Source: Thermus tengchongensis
GTDB taxonomy: Bacteria > Deinococcota > Deinococci > Deinococcales > Thermaceae
Reading direction: 5' to 3'
Length of the DNA stretch: 48,190 bases
NCBI RefSeq assembly: GCF_021462405.1
Contig: NZ_JAKEDU010000013.1
Location: 1-48,190 of the forward strand
Shown here: positions 14,460 to 23,479 of the stretch, in pieces
Layout of the letters: each line of letters begins with the position of its first letter
Numbering within the stretch: position 1 is the first letter of the stretch
Program-made: the position numbers and the translations under genes
The notes under the pieces: generated by a model
Database searches by the model: none
Told to the model about the DNA's origin: nothing
The model's input: only the letters and a program-made list of their open reading frames with translations

Positions 14460-15222
14460 CGCCTTGGTGACAGGAGCGGGAACCGGGATCGGGGAGGCCA
14501 TCGCCCGGCGCCTGGCCCGGGACGGGTATAAGGTCTGGGTCACGGACCGGGATGCCGAGGCCGCCCGGAAGGTGGCGGAGAGCCTAGGGATGCCCCACCT
14601 GCGGGTGGACGTGACCCGTCGGGAGGACCTGGAGGCCGCCCGGGAGCGGGTCTACGCCGAAGATGGCCGCCTGGACGTCCTGGTGGCCAACGCCGGGGTC
14701 TCCACCATGAACCGCTTTCTGGACCTGACGGAGGAGGAGTGGGACTTCAACTTTGCCGTGAACGCCAAGGGCACCTTCCTCACCCTGCAGACCTTCGCCC
14801 GGGGCATGGTGCACCAGCCCCTCATGCCGGGGAGGGAGCTCAGGGGGAAGATGGTGGCCATCGCCTCCATGGCCGCCCGGCAGGCGGCCCCCCTCCTGGC
14901 CCACTACAGCGCCAGCAAGTTCGCCGTCTTGGGCCTGGTGCAGGCGGCGGCCAAGGAGCTTGCTCCCTTCCGGGTCACGGTGAACGCCGTCAACCCGGGG
15001 TTCGTGCGCACCTCCATGCAGGAAAGGGAGGTTCTTTGGGAAAGCCGCCTGCGGGGCCTCTCCCCGGAGGAGGTGGTCCAGGACTACATCCGCCAGACCC
15101 CCCTGGGCCGGCTGGAAACCCCCGAGGACGTGGCCAAGGCGGTGGCCTTCCTGGCGGGGCCGGATTCCGACTTCCTCACCGGGGAGGCCTTGGAGGTGAA
15201 TGGCGGTGCCTGGATCTTCTAG
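14452..15222 (+). CDS. Short-chain dehydrogenase/reductase (SDR)
   Basis: 256 residues. Complete classical SDR: TGAGTGIG cofactor loop, VTDRD after strand 2 (an acidic residue favouring NAD over NADP), NAG at VLVANAGVS, Ser in VAIASMAARQ, YSASK catalytic Tyr/Lys, and GGAWIF at the C-terminus typical of sugar and polyol dehydrogenases. An unusual insert, MVHQPLMPGRELRGKM, sits before the catalytic Ser. Probably oxidises a polyol or sugar for the kinase next door. Start overlaps the kinase by 8 bases. The permease gene begins 23 bases before this stop, so translation is tightly linked. Confidence 0.86.
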   Translation: MPNALVTGAGTGIGEAIARRLARDGYKVWVTDRDAEAARKVAESLGMPHLRVDVTRREDLEAARERVYAEDGRLDVLVANAGVSTMNRFLDLTEEEWDFNFAVNAKGTFLTLQTFARGMVHQPLMPGRELRGKMVAIASMAARQAAPLLAHYSASKFAVLGLVQAAAKELAPFRVTVNAVNPGFVRTSMQEREVLWESRLRGLSPEEVVQDYIRQTPLGRLETPEDVAKAVAFLAGPDSDFLTGEALEVNGGAWIF

Positions 15223-16021
15223 GGCCCTGAGACACCTGGCCCACGGGCTCCTTTGGGCCTTCAGCCTGGCCTTTCTCCTCCCCCTCCTCTGGACCCTAAG
15301 GAGCGCCCTCCTGCCCGAGGGCCAGGCCTACGCCCTGCCCCCCGTCTGGGGCCCTTGGACCCTGGAGAACTTCGCCCAGGCCCTGGGGGGGCCCATCGGC
15401 AAGGCCCTTAGGAACAGCCTCCTGGTGGCCTCCCTGGTGGTCCTCCTCGGGCTTCCCTTGGCGGCGGGCCTGGCCTACGCCCTGGCCCGGTACCGGCTCG
15501 GGGGAGAGGGCCTCCGCTTCGCCGTGCTGGCCACCCAGATGCTCCCCCCCATCGTCCTGGCCCTGCCCCTCTTCGCCCTCTTCCGCCTCCTAGGACTGGC
15601 CGGCACCCTCCAGGGCCTGGTCCTGGCCTACCTGGCCTTTGCCCTGCCCTTCATGGCCTGGCTCCTCTTGGGCTTCTTCCAGGGGCTTCCCCGGGAGCTG
15701 GAGGAGGCCGCCTACGTGGACGGGGCAAGCCCCTTCGGGGTCTTTTTCCGCATCGTCCTGCCCCTTTCCGCCCCGGGGCTCTTCGCCGCCGGGGTCTTGG
15801 GCTTCCTCCTCTCCTGGAATGAGTTCCTTTTCGCCCTGCTCCTCTCGGGGCGGGACACCCAGACCATTCCCGTGGTCCTCTCCGCCCTCATCACGCAACG
15901 GGGGGTGCTCTTCGCCCAGGTGGCGGCGGGGGTGGTGCTCTCCGTGCTCCCCGTGGCCCTCCTCGCCCGCCTGGTGGACCGCTACCTGGTGGAGGGCCTC
16001 ACCCTGGGGGCGGTGAAGTGA
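15200..16021 (+). CDS. Sugar ABC permease (MalG type)
   Basis: 273 residues, six predicted membrane helices and the cytoplasmic coupling motif EEAAYVDGASPFGVFFRIVLP. The start inside the SDR gene is well supported by GGAGGTGA directly before ATG. Pairs with the MalF-type permease at 17307, the SBP at 16035 and the ATPase at 18165 to form a complete importer. Confidence 0.88.
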   Translation: MAVPGSSRALRHLAHGLLWAFSLAFLLPLLWTLRSALLPEGQAYALPPVWGPWTLENFAQALGGPIGKALRNSLLVASLVVLLGLPLAAGLAYALARYRLGGEGLRFAVLATQMLPPIVLALPLFALFRLLGLAGTLQGLVLAYLAFALPFMAWLLLGFFQGLPRELEEAAYVDGASPFGVFFRIVLPLSAPGLFAAGVLGFLLSWNEFLFALLLSGRDTQTIPVVLSALITQRGVLFAQVAAGVVLSVLPVALLARLVDRYLVEGLTLGAVK

Positions 16022-16034
16022 AGGAGGTGGTGGC

Positions 16035-17297
16035 ATGAAACGGCTGTTGGCGGTTTTGGCGTTGGCCCTGGGCCTTGCCCTGGCCCAGGGGGTGGTGCTG
16101 AGGGCCCTCATGGAGGACGTGCCCGAGACCAGGATCATCGAGGCCCTCCTCCCGGAGTTTGAACGGGCCACGGGGATCCGGGTGGAGTTTGAGGTGGTCC
16201 AGTACTCCGCCATGCACGACAAGCTGGTGGCCCAGCTCACCGCTCCCGAGAGCGCCTACGATTTCCTCCAGGTGGATTTCCTCTGGGCGGGGGAGTTTCC
16301 TGCTGCCGGGTGGCTCGAGCCCCTGGAGCCTTTCGTGAAGGCCAGTGGCTTTGACCTTTCCGCCTACTTCCCCTCCATGCTGGACCTGGTGGGCTACTAC
16401 CGGGGCACCCTCTACATGATCCCCATGTACAACTACGCCATGGGGCTCATCTACCGCAAGGACCTCCTGGAGCGCAAGGACCTGAAGGAGGGCTTCCAGG
16501 CCCAGTTCCGGCGGCCTTTGGCCCTGCCCAAGAGCCTGCAGGAGTACGTGGACCTGTCCCTCTTCATGGCCAAGCGCGCCGGGGTGGCGGGGGCGGCCAT
16601 GCAGGGGCAGCGGGGGGACCCCAACTTCATGGAGTTCTCCAACTACCTCTTCGCCACAGGAGGGGACTACGTGGACCGCAACTGGCGGGTGACCCTGAAT
16701 AGCCCCCAAGGGGAAAGGGCGCTGACCCTGTACGTGCGCAATATCCGGGAAGGGGCGCAGCGGGGAGCGCTGAACGCCAACCTGGACGACACCTTCCGGG
16801 TGATGTGCCAAGGGGGGGCCTTCAGCATGATCACCTACTGGTGGATGCTCCCCCAGCTGGACGACCCCAAGCAGTGCCCCAAGGTGGCGGGCAAGGTGGC
16901 CCTGGCCCCCATGCCGGGCGGGGCCGGGGTCAACGGGGGCTGGGGCTGGGCTATCCCTAAGAACGGCCGCAACAAGGAGGCCGCCTGGCGGTTCATCTCC
17001 TGGGTGGAGTCCAAGGAGATTGTGAAGCGGCGGGCCCTGCAGGGCCATGCCCCCACCCGCAAGGACGTGTTCCAGGATCCGGAGGTTCTCAAGAAGTACC
17101 CCTACTACAAGGAGGTGGAGCGCATCCTGGCCGGGGCCAAGAAGGTGCCCATCTTCGCCTACACCGCGGAGATGGAGGACGTGGTGGGCCGGGAGGTGAG
17201 CCTGGCGGCCTCCGGGCGGAAGGGGGTGAAGCAGGCCCTGCAGGATGCCGCCAGGGGCCTCGAGGGCCTCCTCAGGAGGGCTGGGCTTCTGCGCTAG
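16035..17297 (+). CDS. Sugar ABC substrate-binding protein
   Basis: 420 residues. Signal peptide MKRLLAVLALALGLALAQG, then the extracellular family 1 SBP pattern: LLPEFERATGIRVEFEVVQ, DFLQVDFLWAGEFPAAGWLE, DLVGYYRGTLYMIPMYNYAM, GGWGWAIPKNGRNKEAAWRF. Captures a carbohydrate in the periplasm for the permease pair at 15200 and 17307. Good ribosome site AAGGAGGTGG. Substrate is unknown, presumably the sugar or polyol processed by the kinase and SDR. Confidence 0.87.
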   Translation: MKRLLAVLALALGLALAQGVVLRALMEDVPETRIIEALLPEFERATGIRVEFEVVQYSAMHDKLVAQLTAPESAYDFLQVDFLWAGEFPAAGWLEPLEPFVKASGFDLSAYFPSMLDLVGYYRGTLYMIPMYNYAMGLIYRKDLLERKDLKEGFQAQFRRPLALPKSLQEYVDLSLFMAKRAGVAGAAMQGQRGDPNFMEFSNYLFATGGDYVDRNWRVTLNSPQGERALTLYVRNIREGAQRGALNANLDDTFRVMCQGGAFSMITYWWMLPQLDDPKQCPKVAGKVALAPMPGGAGVNGGWGWAIPKNGRNKEAAWRFISWVESKEIVKRRALQGHAPTRKDVFQDPEVLKKYPYYKEVERILAGAKKVPIFAYTAEMEDVVGREVSLAASGRKGVKQALQDAARGLEGLLRRAGLLR

Positions 17298-17306
17298 GGG
17301 GAAGGG

Positions 17307-18146
17307 GTGAGGGGAAGGCAAGCCGCCCAGCTGCTGGCCCTTCCGGGCCTCCTGGTCCTCCTTGGGGTGGTGGCCTTCCCCCTGCTTTACGCCTTCTTCC
17401 TCTCCCTCACCCGCTACAGCTTTCTCCGGCCCCAGTACACCTGGGCGGGGCTTGCCCGCTACCGGGAGGCCCTCGAGGATCCCTACTTCCTCCACGCCCT
17501 GGGCCTCACCGCCCTCTACGTGGCCCTCACCGTGGGCCTCACCTTGGCCCTGGGCCTCCTCCTGGCGGTCCTCCTCCACCAGGGCCTCCCCCTCCGGGGC
17601 TTCCACTACTTTGCCGTGAGCCTGCCCATGCTCATCGCCCCCGTGGGGGTGGGGCTCATCTGGAAGATGATCCTGCACCCCGAGCTGGGCATCCTGGCCT
17701 ACCTCTTCGGCGGGGTGGACTTCTTCGGCGACCCCCGGTACGCCCTCCTCTCCCTGGCCCTGGTGGACGTGTGGCAGCAGACCTCCTTCGCCGCCTTGGT
17801 CCTCCTGGCGGGCCTGAGGAGCCTGCCCAAGGAGCCCCTCGAGGCCGCCCGCGTGGACGGGGCCACCCCCTGGCAAGCCTTTTGGTACGTCACCTTCCCC
17901 CTCCTCCGGCCCGTGCTCCTGGCCCTCCTGGTCCTCCAGACCCTGGCGGAGGTGCGCACCTACGACCTGGTCTACGTCCTCACCCGAGGGGGGCCTGGCT
18001 CGGCCACGGACCTGGTGAGCTACTACATCTACCGCAAGGCCTTCTTGGGCCTGGACCTCTCGGGGGCGGGCGCCATGGGCTACCTGCTCCTCCTCCTCAC
18101 CCTGGCCCTGGTGGCCCTGTACTACCGCTTTCTGACACGGGGCTGA
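17307..18146 (+). CDS. Sugar ABC permease (MalF type)
   Basis: 279 residues from GTG. Six helices. FYALFLSLTRYSF-like first segment (LLYAFFLSLTRYSFL), coupling motif EAARVDGATPWQAFWYVTFP, and VYVLTRGGPGSATDLVSYY near the C-terminus, typical of MalF/UgpA. GTG follows GGGGAAGG; the same kind of start occurs at 25168. Partner of the MalG-type permease at 15200. Confidence 0.87.
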   Translation: MRGRQAAQLLALPGLLVLLGVVAFPLLYAFFLSLTRYSFLRPQYTWAGLARYREALEDPYFLHALGLTALYVALTVGLTLALGLLLAVLLHQGLPLRGFHYFAVSLPMLIAPVGVGLIWKMILHPELGILAYLFGGVDFFGDPRYALLSLALVDVWQQTSFAALVLLAGLRSLPKEPLEAARVDGATPWQAFWYVTFPLLRPVLLALLVLQTLAEVRTYDLVYVLTRGGPGSATDLVSYYIYRKAFLGLDLSGAGAMGYLLLLLTLALVALYYRFLTRG

Positions 18147-18164
18147 CCTCAGCGTGGGAGGGTG

Positions 18165-19181
18165 ATGGCGGTGGTGGAGCTACGGGAGGTGCACAAGCGC
18201 TACGGAAAGACCGCGGCCGTGGACGGGGTTTCCTTGGGCTTGCGGGAGGGGGAGTTCTTCACCCTCCTGGGCCCCTCGGGCTGCGGCAAGACCACCACCT
18301 TGCGCCTGGTGGCGGGCTTTGAGGCCCCGGACCGGGGGGAGGTGTGGATCGGCAAGGAGCGGGTGGACCGCCTCCCTCCGGAAAGGCGCCCCATCGGCAT
18401 GGTCTTCCAGAACTACGCCCTTTTTCCCAACATGACCGTTTTCGGCAACGTGGCCTTTCCCCTGCGCCTGAAGCGCCTTCCCGAGGGGGAGGTGCGGCGG
18501 AAGGTGGGGGCGTTGCTGGAGATGGTGCACCTATCGGGCCTCGAGGACCGTTACCCCAAGGAGCTCTCCGGGGGCCAGCAGCAACGGGTGGCCCTGGCCC
18601 GGGCCCTGGCCCGGGAGCCCAAGGTCCTCCTCCTGGACGAGCCCCTTTCCGCTCTGGACGCCAAGATCCGCGAGGAGCTTAGGGGTGAGCTCAAGCGCCT
18701 GCAGCGGGAGGTGGGCCTCACCACCTTGTACGTGACCCACGACCAGGAGGAGGCCCTGGCCCTTTCCGACCGCATCGCGGTGATGCGGGAGGGAAAGGTG
18801 GAGCAGCTCGGCACCCCCAAGGAGGTGTACGAGGCCCCCGCCACCCCCTTCGTGGCCCGCTTTGTGGGCGCGGGGGTGCTGGTGGCGGGGGAGGTGCGGG
18901 AGGGCCGCTTCCACCGGGGCCGCTCCTGGCCGGTGCGGGTGGCGGGGGAGGGCAAAGGCTACCTCCTCCTGCGCCCCGAGCGCCTGCGGCTGGACCCGGA
19001 GGGCTTTTTGGAGGGGGAGGTGCGCCTTTCCACCTACCTGGGGAGCTTGGTGCGCCTGGAGGTGGAGGCGGAGGGCCTCCTCCTGAAGGTGGACCTGCCC
19101 CCGGGCCCGGCCCCGGGGGTGGGGGAGAGGGTGCGCCTTTCCCTGCCGGAGGAGGCCCCTTTCGTGAAGGAGGGCATATGA
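18165..19181 (+). CDS. Sugar ABC ATPase (MalK/UgpC type)
   Basis: 338 residues from ATG 18165; GTG 18162 is an alternative. All ATPase motifs are present: Walker A GPSGCGKTTT, signature LSGGQQQRVAL, Walker B LLLDEPLSALD, and VTHDQEEAL. The C-terminal ~110 residues form the TOBE/regulatory region of MalK-like proteins. It powers the sugar importer encoded just upstream. In many bacteria one MalK-like ATPase serves several importers, and four other transport modules here show only one further ATPase (26503), so this one may be shared. The next gene overlaps by ATGA. Confidence 0.9.
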   Translation: MAVVELREVHKRYGKTAAVDGVSLGLREGEFFTLLGPSGCGKTTTLRLVAGFEAPDRGEVWIGKERVDRLPPERRPIGMVFQNYALFPNMTVFGNVAFPLRLKRLPEGEVRRKVGALLEMVHLSGLEDRYPKELSGGQQQRVALARALAREPKVLLLDEPLSALDAKIREELRGELKRLQREVGLTTLYVTHDQEEALALSDRIAVMREGKVEQLGTPKEVYEAPATPFVARFVGAGVLVAGEVREGRFHRGRSWPVRVAGEGKGYLLLRPERLRLDPEGFLEGEVRLSTYLGSLVRLEVEAEGLLLKVDLPPGPAPGVGERVRLSLPEEAPFVKEGI

Positions 19182-19990
19182 GGCTCGGCTTCCGTCCCCC
19201 GAAGGATCCCGAGGGCTTCCTGGCCTACGCCCGGGCCCTCCTGGGGCGGTACGCCTTCATCGAGGTCCCGGGCTCCGCCGCTCACGCGCTCTTCCAGGCG
19301 GCTCAGGAGGCGCGGGAGATGGGCTACGCCCTCACCTACCACGCCCGCTACCTGGACCTTTACCCGGGCTCGCCGGTGGAGGAGGTCCGCGAGGCCTCCC
19401 TCAAGCTCCTCCGCCAGGACCTGGAGCGGGCGGCCCGCATGGGGGCCCTCCTGGTGAACGCCCACGCGGGCAACCTCCCCTGGACGGACTACCCGCCCCC
19501 GGGGCTTTCCCCCGCCCACGAGGCCTTGCGGGAGCAGGAGGGGAGGCTGAGGCGGGAGTACCTGGAAAGGGCCCTGGAGGCCTTTGCCGGGCTCGCCCAG
19601 CTGGCCTCCGACCTGGGCCTCCGCCTCACCCTGGAAAACCTTCCAGCCCCCCAGGAGGTGCCGAGAACCCCGGAGGAGATGGCCCTCTTCCTGCAGGTGC
19701 CCCACCTGGAGTTCTGCCTGGACCTGGGCCATGCCCAGATGGCGGGGCAAGAGCCCCAGGCCTTCCTGGAGGCCCTAGGGGGGCGGCTGGTCCACCTGCA
19801 CGCCCACCGCAACGACGGCCGCTATGACCTCCACCTGCCCCCTCGGCCGGAAAACCTGAAACCCTTTGCGGGAACCCCCTGCACCCTCCTGGTGGAGCTT
19901 CCCCCGAGGGGGGTGGAGGAGTACCTGGCGGTCCACCACGGCTTGGCCTCGGCGGGGCTCGTCCCCGAGGCAATGGGAGGTGACGTATGA
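19178..19990 (+). CDS. Sugar phosphate isomerase/epimerase-like TIM barrel
   Basis: 270 residues of the xylose-isomerase-like (AP endonuclease 2) fold. Seen: ALTYHARYLDLYPGS, GALLVNAHAGNLPW, RLTLENLPAPQEVPRTPEEM (Glu metal ligand), EFCLDLGHAQMAG (Asp/His ligands), LVHLHAHRNDGRYDLHLPP (His ligands) and a late Glu in TLLVELPPRGVEEY. This Glu-Asp-His-His-Glu set is the usual divalent-metal site. Likely isomerises or epimerises a sugar or sugar acid. Placed between two transporter sets and overlapped on both sides by ATGA, so part of the same operon. Confidence 0.8.
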   Translation: MRLGFRPPKDPEGFLAYARALLGRYAFIEVPGSAAHALFQAAQEAREMGYALTYHARYLDLYPGSPVEEVREASLKLLRQDLERAARMGALLVNAHAGNLPWTDYPPPGLSPAHEALREQEGRLRREYLERALEAFAGLAQLASDLGLRLTLENLPAPQEVPRTPEEMALFLQVPHLEFCLDLGHAQMAGQEPQAFLEALGGRLVHLHAHRNDGRYDLHLPPRPENLKPFAGTPCTLLVELPPRGVEEYLAVHHGLASAGLVPEAMGGDV

Positions 19991-21090
19991 GGCGGTATCA
20001 GGTGCTGGCAGGCGTGGCGGCGTTGGCGGCTGGCCTCCTCGGGCTCGGCTTGAGGGGCCTCGAGGCGGTGGCCCAGGCGGCCCTCCCCCCCGAGCTCAAC
20101 AACGCCTACATCCGGGACCTGGCCCAGAAGGCCCGGGCGGAAGGCGGGGTCATCAACAGCTACGGGATGCCCAACGACTGGGCCAACTACGGGGGGATCT
20201 TCGGGGAGTTCCAGCGGCTTTTCGGCATCCGCCAGCAGGACATCGACATGGGGAGCGCGGTGGTGCTGGCGAGGATGCGGGAGGAGAAGGCGGGCAAGAA
20301 CGACGTGGCCGACCTCAAGCCCGCCTTCGCCATGACCCTGGCGGAGGAGGGCCTGACCCTGCCCTACCGGGTCACCTCCTGGGCCGCCCTCCCCGAGGGG
20401 CAGAAGGGGGTGGGCAAGGACGGCTCCACCTGGTATGCCGGCTACAAGGGTACCCTGGGCTGGATCGTCAACACCCGCCTGGTGAAGAAGGTGCCCAGGA
20501 CCTGGAAGGACCTGGAGAACCCCGAGTACAAAGGGCTCATCCAGTACCAGGACCCCCGGGCCACGGGCACCGGGGTGGCCACCATCATGAGCGCCGCCTA
20601 CGCCCTCACCGGGGACCCCTACAACTACAAGGCCGGGGTGGACTTCTTCGCCCGGCTCCACCGGCTCGGGGTCATCGGGGCGGTGGAGCCCAAGGTGACC
20701 ACCGCCAAGTTTGAGCGGGGCGAGGTGGGCATCCTCATCAACTACGACTACAACCTCCTGGCCTGGAAGGAGCGCTTCCCCTTCCCCACCGAGGTGGTGA
20801 TCCCCGAGGACGGCTCCCTGGCCAACGGCGGCGGGATCGTGGCCGCCCGGAACGCCCCCCACCCCAACACCGCCCGGCTCTTCTTGGAGTTCGTCTTCTC
20901 CAAGTACGGCCAGGGCCTCTTCGCCCAAGCCTTCGTGACCCCCATCCGTCCCGACGTGGAGCTTCCCAAGGAGGTGGCCGCCAAGTTCCCGCCCAAGAGC
21001 GCCTACGCCAAGGTGCGGTTCGTGGACTACAAGCGGGAGGAGGCGGTCTCCGAGGCCCTGCAGAAGTACTACGGGGAGACCATCCGCTAG
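19987..21090 (+). CDS. ABC substrate-binding protein (PotD/AfuA/PgtC-like)
   Basis: 367 residues. N-terminal signal (MRRYQVLAGVAALAAGLLGL). Class-II SBP features: EGGVINSYGMPNDWANYGG, GWIVNTRLVKKVPRTWKDLE, PEYKGLIQYQDPRATGTG, NGGGIVAARNAPHPNTARLF. This group includes binders of iron, polyamines, phosphonates and, in AfuA/PgtC, sugar phosphates or phosphoglycerate. With a kinase, DeoR regulator and isomerase next to it, a phosphorylated or acidic sugar is an attractive ligand, but that is inference. The two permeases that follow belong to it; no matching ATPase follows. Confidence 0.78.
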   Translation: MRRYQVLAGVAALAAGLLGLGLRGLEAVAQAALPPELNNAYIRDLAQKARAEGGVINSYGMPNDWANYGGIFGEFQRLFGIRQQDIDMGSAVVLARMREEKAGKNDVADLKPAFAMTLAEEGLTLPYRVTSWAALPEGQKGVGKDGSTWYAGYKGTLGWIVNTRLVKKVPRTWKDLENPEYKGLIQYQDPRATGTGVATIMSAAYALTGDPYNYKAGVDFFARLHRLGVIGAVEPKVTTAKFERGEVGILINYDYNLLAWKERFPFPTEVVIPEDGSLANGGGIVAARNAPHPNTARLFLEFVFSKYGQGLFAQAFVTPIRPDVELPKEVAAKFPPKSAYAKVRFVDYKREEAVSEALQKYYGETIR

Positions 21091-21099
21091 GGGGCCCTG

Positions 21100-21906
21100 G
21101 TGCGCAGCGAGCGCTTCCTGCTCCTTCCTGGCCTTCTCTTCCTCCTCCTCTTCTTCGCCTACCCGGTTTTCGCCATCCTGGAGCGGAGCCTCGCCGCCCC
21201 CGAGGGCCTGACCCTGGCCCGTTACCTGAAGGCCCTCACCGCCCCCGCCTACCTCGAGGCCTGGCGCAACTCCCTCCTCTTCGCCGCCCTTTCCACCCTG
21301 GCCGCCGCGGTGGGCGGGGTGTTCGTGGCCTACTGGACGAGCCGGCTTCCCCTAAGGCTCAAGGGCCTCCTCATGAGCCTTTACGCCGTGCCCGTCTCCC
21401 TTTCGGGGCTGGTGGTGGCCTTCGGGTTCATCGTCCTCCTGGGGCGGAACGGGGTGGTGAACCAGCTCCTTGCCCCCCTGGGCTTGCCCCGGTTTGACCT
21501 TTACTCTTGGACGGGCCTCTTCCTGGTGTTTCCCTTTTACAACATCCCCCTCTTTGCCCTAGCCCTGATGCCCCTCCTGGAGAGCGTGGGCAAGGGGCTT
21601 TTGGAGGCGGCCCGGGCCTCGGGGGCCACCCCCTTCCAGGCCTGGGTGCGGGTCCTCCTCCCCGCCCTCATGCCGGGGATTTTGGCGGGCTCCTCCATCG
21701 TCCTCGCGGGGATGATGGGGGCCTTCGGCACCGCCTTGGCCCTCACCGGCTTCGCCAAGAACCTCCTTGCCCTGCAGATCTACAGCCTGGTGGCGGAGAG
21801 CACCTTCGACCTGCCCCAGGCGGCGGCCTTGGCAGCGGTGCTCATGGGCACCACGGGGGTGGGCCTCTACCTCTTGGCCCTCTGGGAAAGGAGGTTTCGG
21901 CGGTGA
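21100..21906 (+). CDS. ABC permease 1 (PotB-like)
   Basis: 268 residues from GTG. Six helices (LLLPGLLFLLLFFAYPVFAI at the start) and coupling motif EAARASGATPFQAWVRVLLP. Works with the SBP at 19987 and the permease at 21903. Confidence 0.85.
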   Translation: MRSERFLLLPGLLFLLLFFAYPVFAILERSLAAPEGLTLARYLKALTAPAYLEAWRNSLLFAALSTLAAAVGGVFVAYWTSRLPLRLKGLLMSLYAVPVSLSGLVVAFGFIVLLGRNGVVNQLLAPLGLPRFDLYSWTGLFLVFPFYNIPLFALALMPLLESVGKGLLEAARASGATPFQAWVRVLLPALMPGILAGSSIVLAGMMGAFGTALALTGFAKNLLALQIYSLVAESTFDLPQAAALAAVLMGTTGVGLYLLALWERRFRR

Positions 21907-22670
21907 GGGCCTTGGGCTGGCTCCTTTTCCTCCTCTTCCTCCTTTACCTTCTCCTCCCCATGCTGGCCCCGGTGGTCTACTCCTTCAGCCGCCTTTGGCT
22001 GGGGGTTCTCCCCGAGGGGTTTACCCTCGAGGGGTACGCCCGGATCCTCCGGGACCCCAAGTACCTGGAGGCGGCCTTGCTCTCCCTGCGCATCGCCCTT
22101 TTGGCCGTCCTCCTCAACGTCCTGGTGGGGGTGCCCACCGCCTACGTGGCCCACCTCTGGGCGGGGCGGGTGGGGGAGGGCCTGCGGCGGCTTCTCCAGG
22201 TGCTGCCCCTCCTGGTGCCTCCCCTGGTGGTGGGCCTGGGCTTCCTCCTGGCCTTCAACCGGCCGCCCTTGGCCCTTTCCGGCACCCTCTGGATCGTGGT
22301 CTTCGGGCATGCCGCTCTGGGCTTTCCCTTCTTCTTCCGCACGGTCTACGCGGGGCTTGCGGGCCTCGAGGTGCGCCTCCTCATGGAAGCGGCCCAGGCC
22401 TCCGGGGCGGGGCTCGGGGCGAGGTTGCGCTACGTTCTCCTGCCCAACCTTCTGCCCGCGGTCCTCTCCGGGGCCCTGGTGGCCTTTGCCATCTCCATGG
22501 GGGAGTTCGAGGTGACCAGCATGGTGGCCGGCTTCGGCACCATTACCCTGCCCCTCCTCCTCTTCCAGAGCCTTCGCGAGGACTTCCGGGCGGCCAGCGC
22601 GGTGGCCTCCGCCCTCCTCTACGTTACCCTCTTGGCCCTGGTGGGCCTCACCCTCTTGAGGCGCCGCTAG
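21903..22670 (+). CDS. ABC permease 2 (PotC-like)
   Basis: 255 residues. The GTG at 21903 overlaps the previous stop as GTGA, which fixes the start. Helical membrane protein with coupling motif MEAAQASGAGLGARLRYVLL. Last gene of the plus-strand carbohydrate operon; its TAG overlaps the convergent YmdB gene's stop (22667-22670), leaving no room for a terminator between them. Confidence 0.85.
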   Translation: MRALGWLLFLLFLLYLLLPMLAPVVYSFSRLWLGVLPEGFTLEGYARILRDPKYLEAALLSLRIALLAVLLNVLVGVPTAYVAHLWAGRVGEGLRRLLQVLPLLVPPLVVGLGFLLAFNRPPLALSGTLWIVVFGHAALGFPFFFRTVYAGLAGLEVRLLMEAAQASGAGLGARLRYVLLPNLLPAVLSGALVAFAISMGEFEVTSMVAGFGTITLPLLLFQSLREDFRAASAVASALLYVTLLALVGLTLLRRR

Positions 22671-23479
22671 GGGTTTGCCGGGGGCAGGTCCACCACCTCC
22701 GAGAGGTGCAGGATGCCCTTGGCCCTGCCCCCTTCCAGCTCCAGGAGCACGTAGCTGACCCGGCCGGGCCCCTCCGCGGGCCGCAAGGCCAGCCCCTTGG
22801 GAGGAAGCCTTCTCCTCAGGGCCTCCACCAGGAAGTCCGGGTGGTAGCCCTGGAACCCCTCTTCCCCTCCCACCATGCGCACGTCGGACACGTAGGCGGT
22901 GCCCCTGGGGAGGATGCGGGCGTCCTGGGTGGCCACGTGGGTGTGGGTACCGAGGACTGCAGCCACCTCCCCGTCGAAGAGGTAGGCGAGGCCCAGCTTT
23001 TCAAAGACCGACTCGGAGTGGAAGTCCACCAGGATGGGGATGCCCTGCCACTGGGCAAGCAGGGCCTCGAGGGCTTCCACAGGGTCTCCAGCGTGGGCCA
23101 GAGCGGACCGGCCGGCCAGGTTCACCACCAGGAGTTCCTGGTTCCCCTTCCGCAGGAGGAGGCTACCCTTGCCAGGGGCATGGCGGCTGTAGTTAAGGGG
23201 CCGTACCACGCGGGCATGCCCCAGGACTTCCTCCGCCCATGGGGGGTCAAAGGAGTGGTTCCCCCCGGTGACCGCGTCCACCCCTAGGGCGAAGAGGGCG
23301 CGGAGGGATTGGGGGTGCATGCCCGCCTTCCCCAGCTCGGGGATGGTCACGTCCAGATTTTCCCCATTAACCACCACAAAGTGGGGCCGGTAGAGCCGGC
23401 GCAAAAGGGGGAGTTCCTGGGCCAGGATCCTCAGTCCAGGCTCCCCTACCACGTCGCCGAAGAACAAGACGCGCATCAT
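22667..23479 (-). CDS. ymdB: YmdB-type metallophosphodiesterase
   Basis: 270 residues, full length for the family. Di-metal phosphoesterase signature: RVLFFGDVVGEPGLRIL, VVVNGENLDVTIPELGKAGM, VTGGNHSFDP, VDFHSESVFEKLGLAYLFDG, VLGTHTHVATQDARILP, AYVSDVRMVG. Family members hydrolyse 2',3'-cyclic nucleotides or other phosphodiesters in the cytoplasm. Its ATG (23479, after GGAGGTGTACGGGG) overlaps the permease stop, so it is the last gene of a UgpBAE-like importer operon, which hints at a phosphodiester brought in by that importer. Confidence 0.88.
   Translation of the reverse strand: MMRVLFFGDVVGEPGLRILAQELPLLRRLYRPHFVVVNGENLDVTIPELGKAGMHPQSLRALFALGVDAVTGGNHSFDPPWAEEVLGHARVVRPLNYSRHAPGKGSLLLRKGNQELLVVNLAGRSALAHAGDPVEALEALLAQWQGIPILVDFHSESVFEKLGLAYLFDGEVAAVLGTHTHVATQDARILPRGTAYVSDVRMVGGEEGFQGYHPDFLVEALRRRLPPKGLALRPAEGPGRVSYVLLELEGGRAKGILHLSEVVDLPPANP

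Noticed and set aside
15999-17876. 625-codon minus-strand frame opposite the sugar SBP and permease
   Set aside because: Same GC-bias shadow; the plus-strand genes have signal peptides, motifs and ribosome sites.
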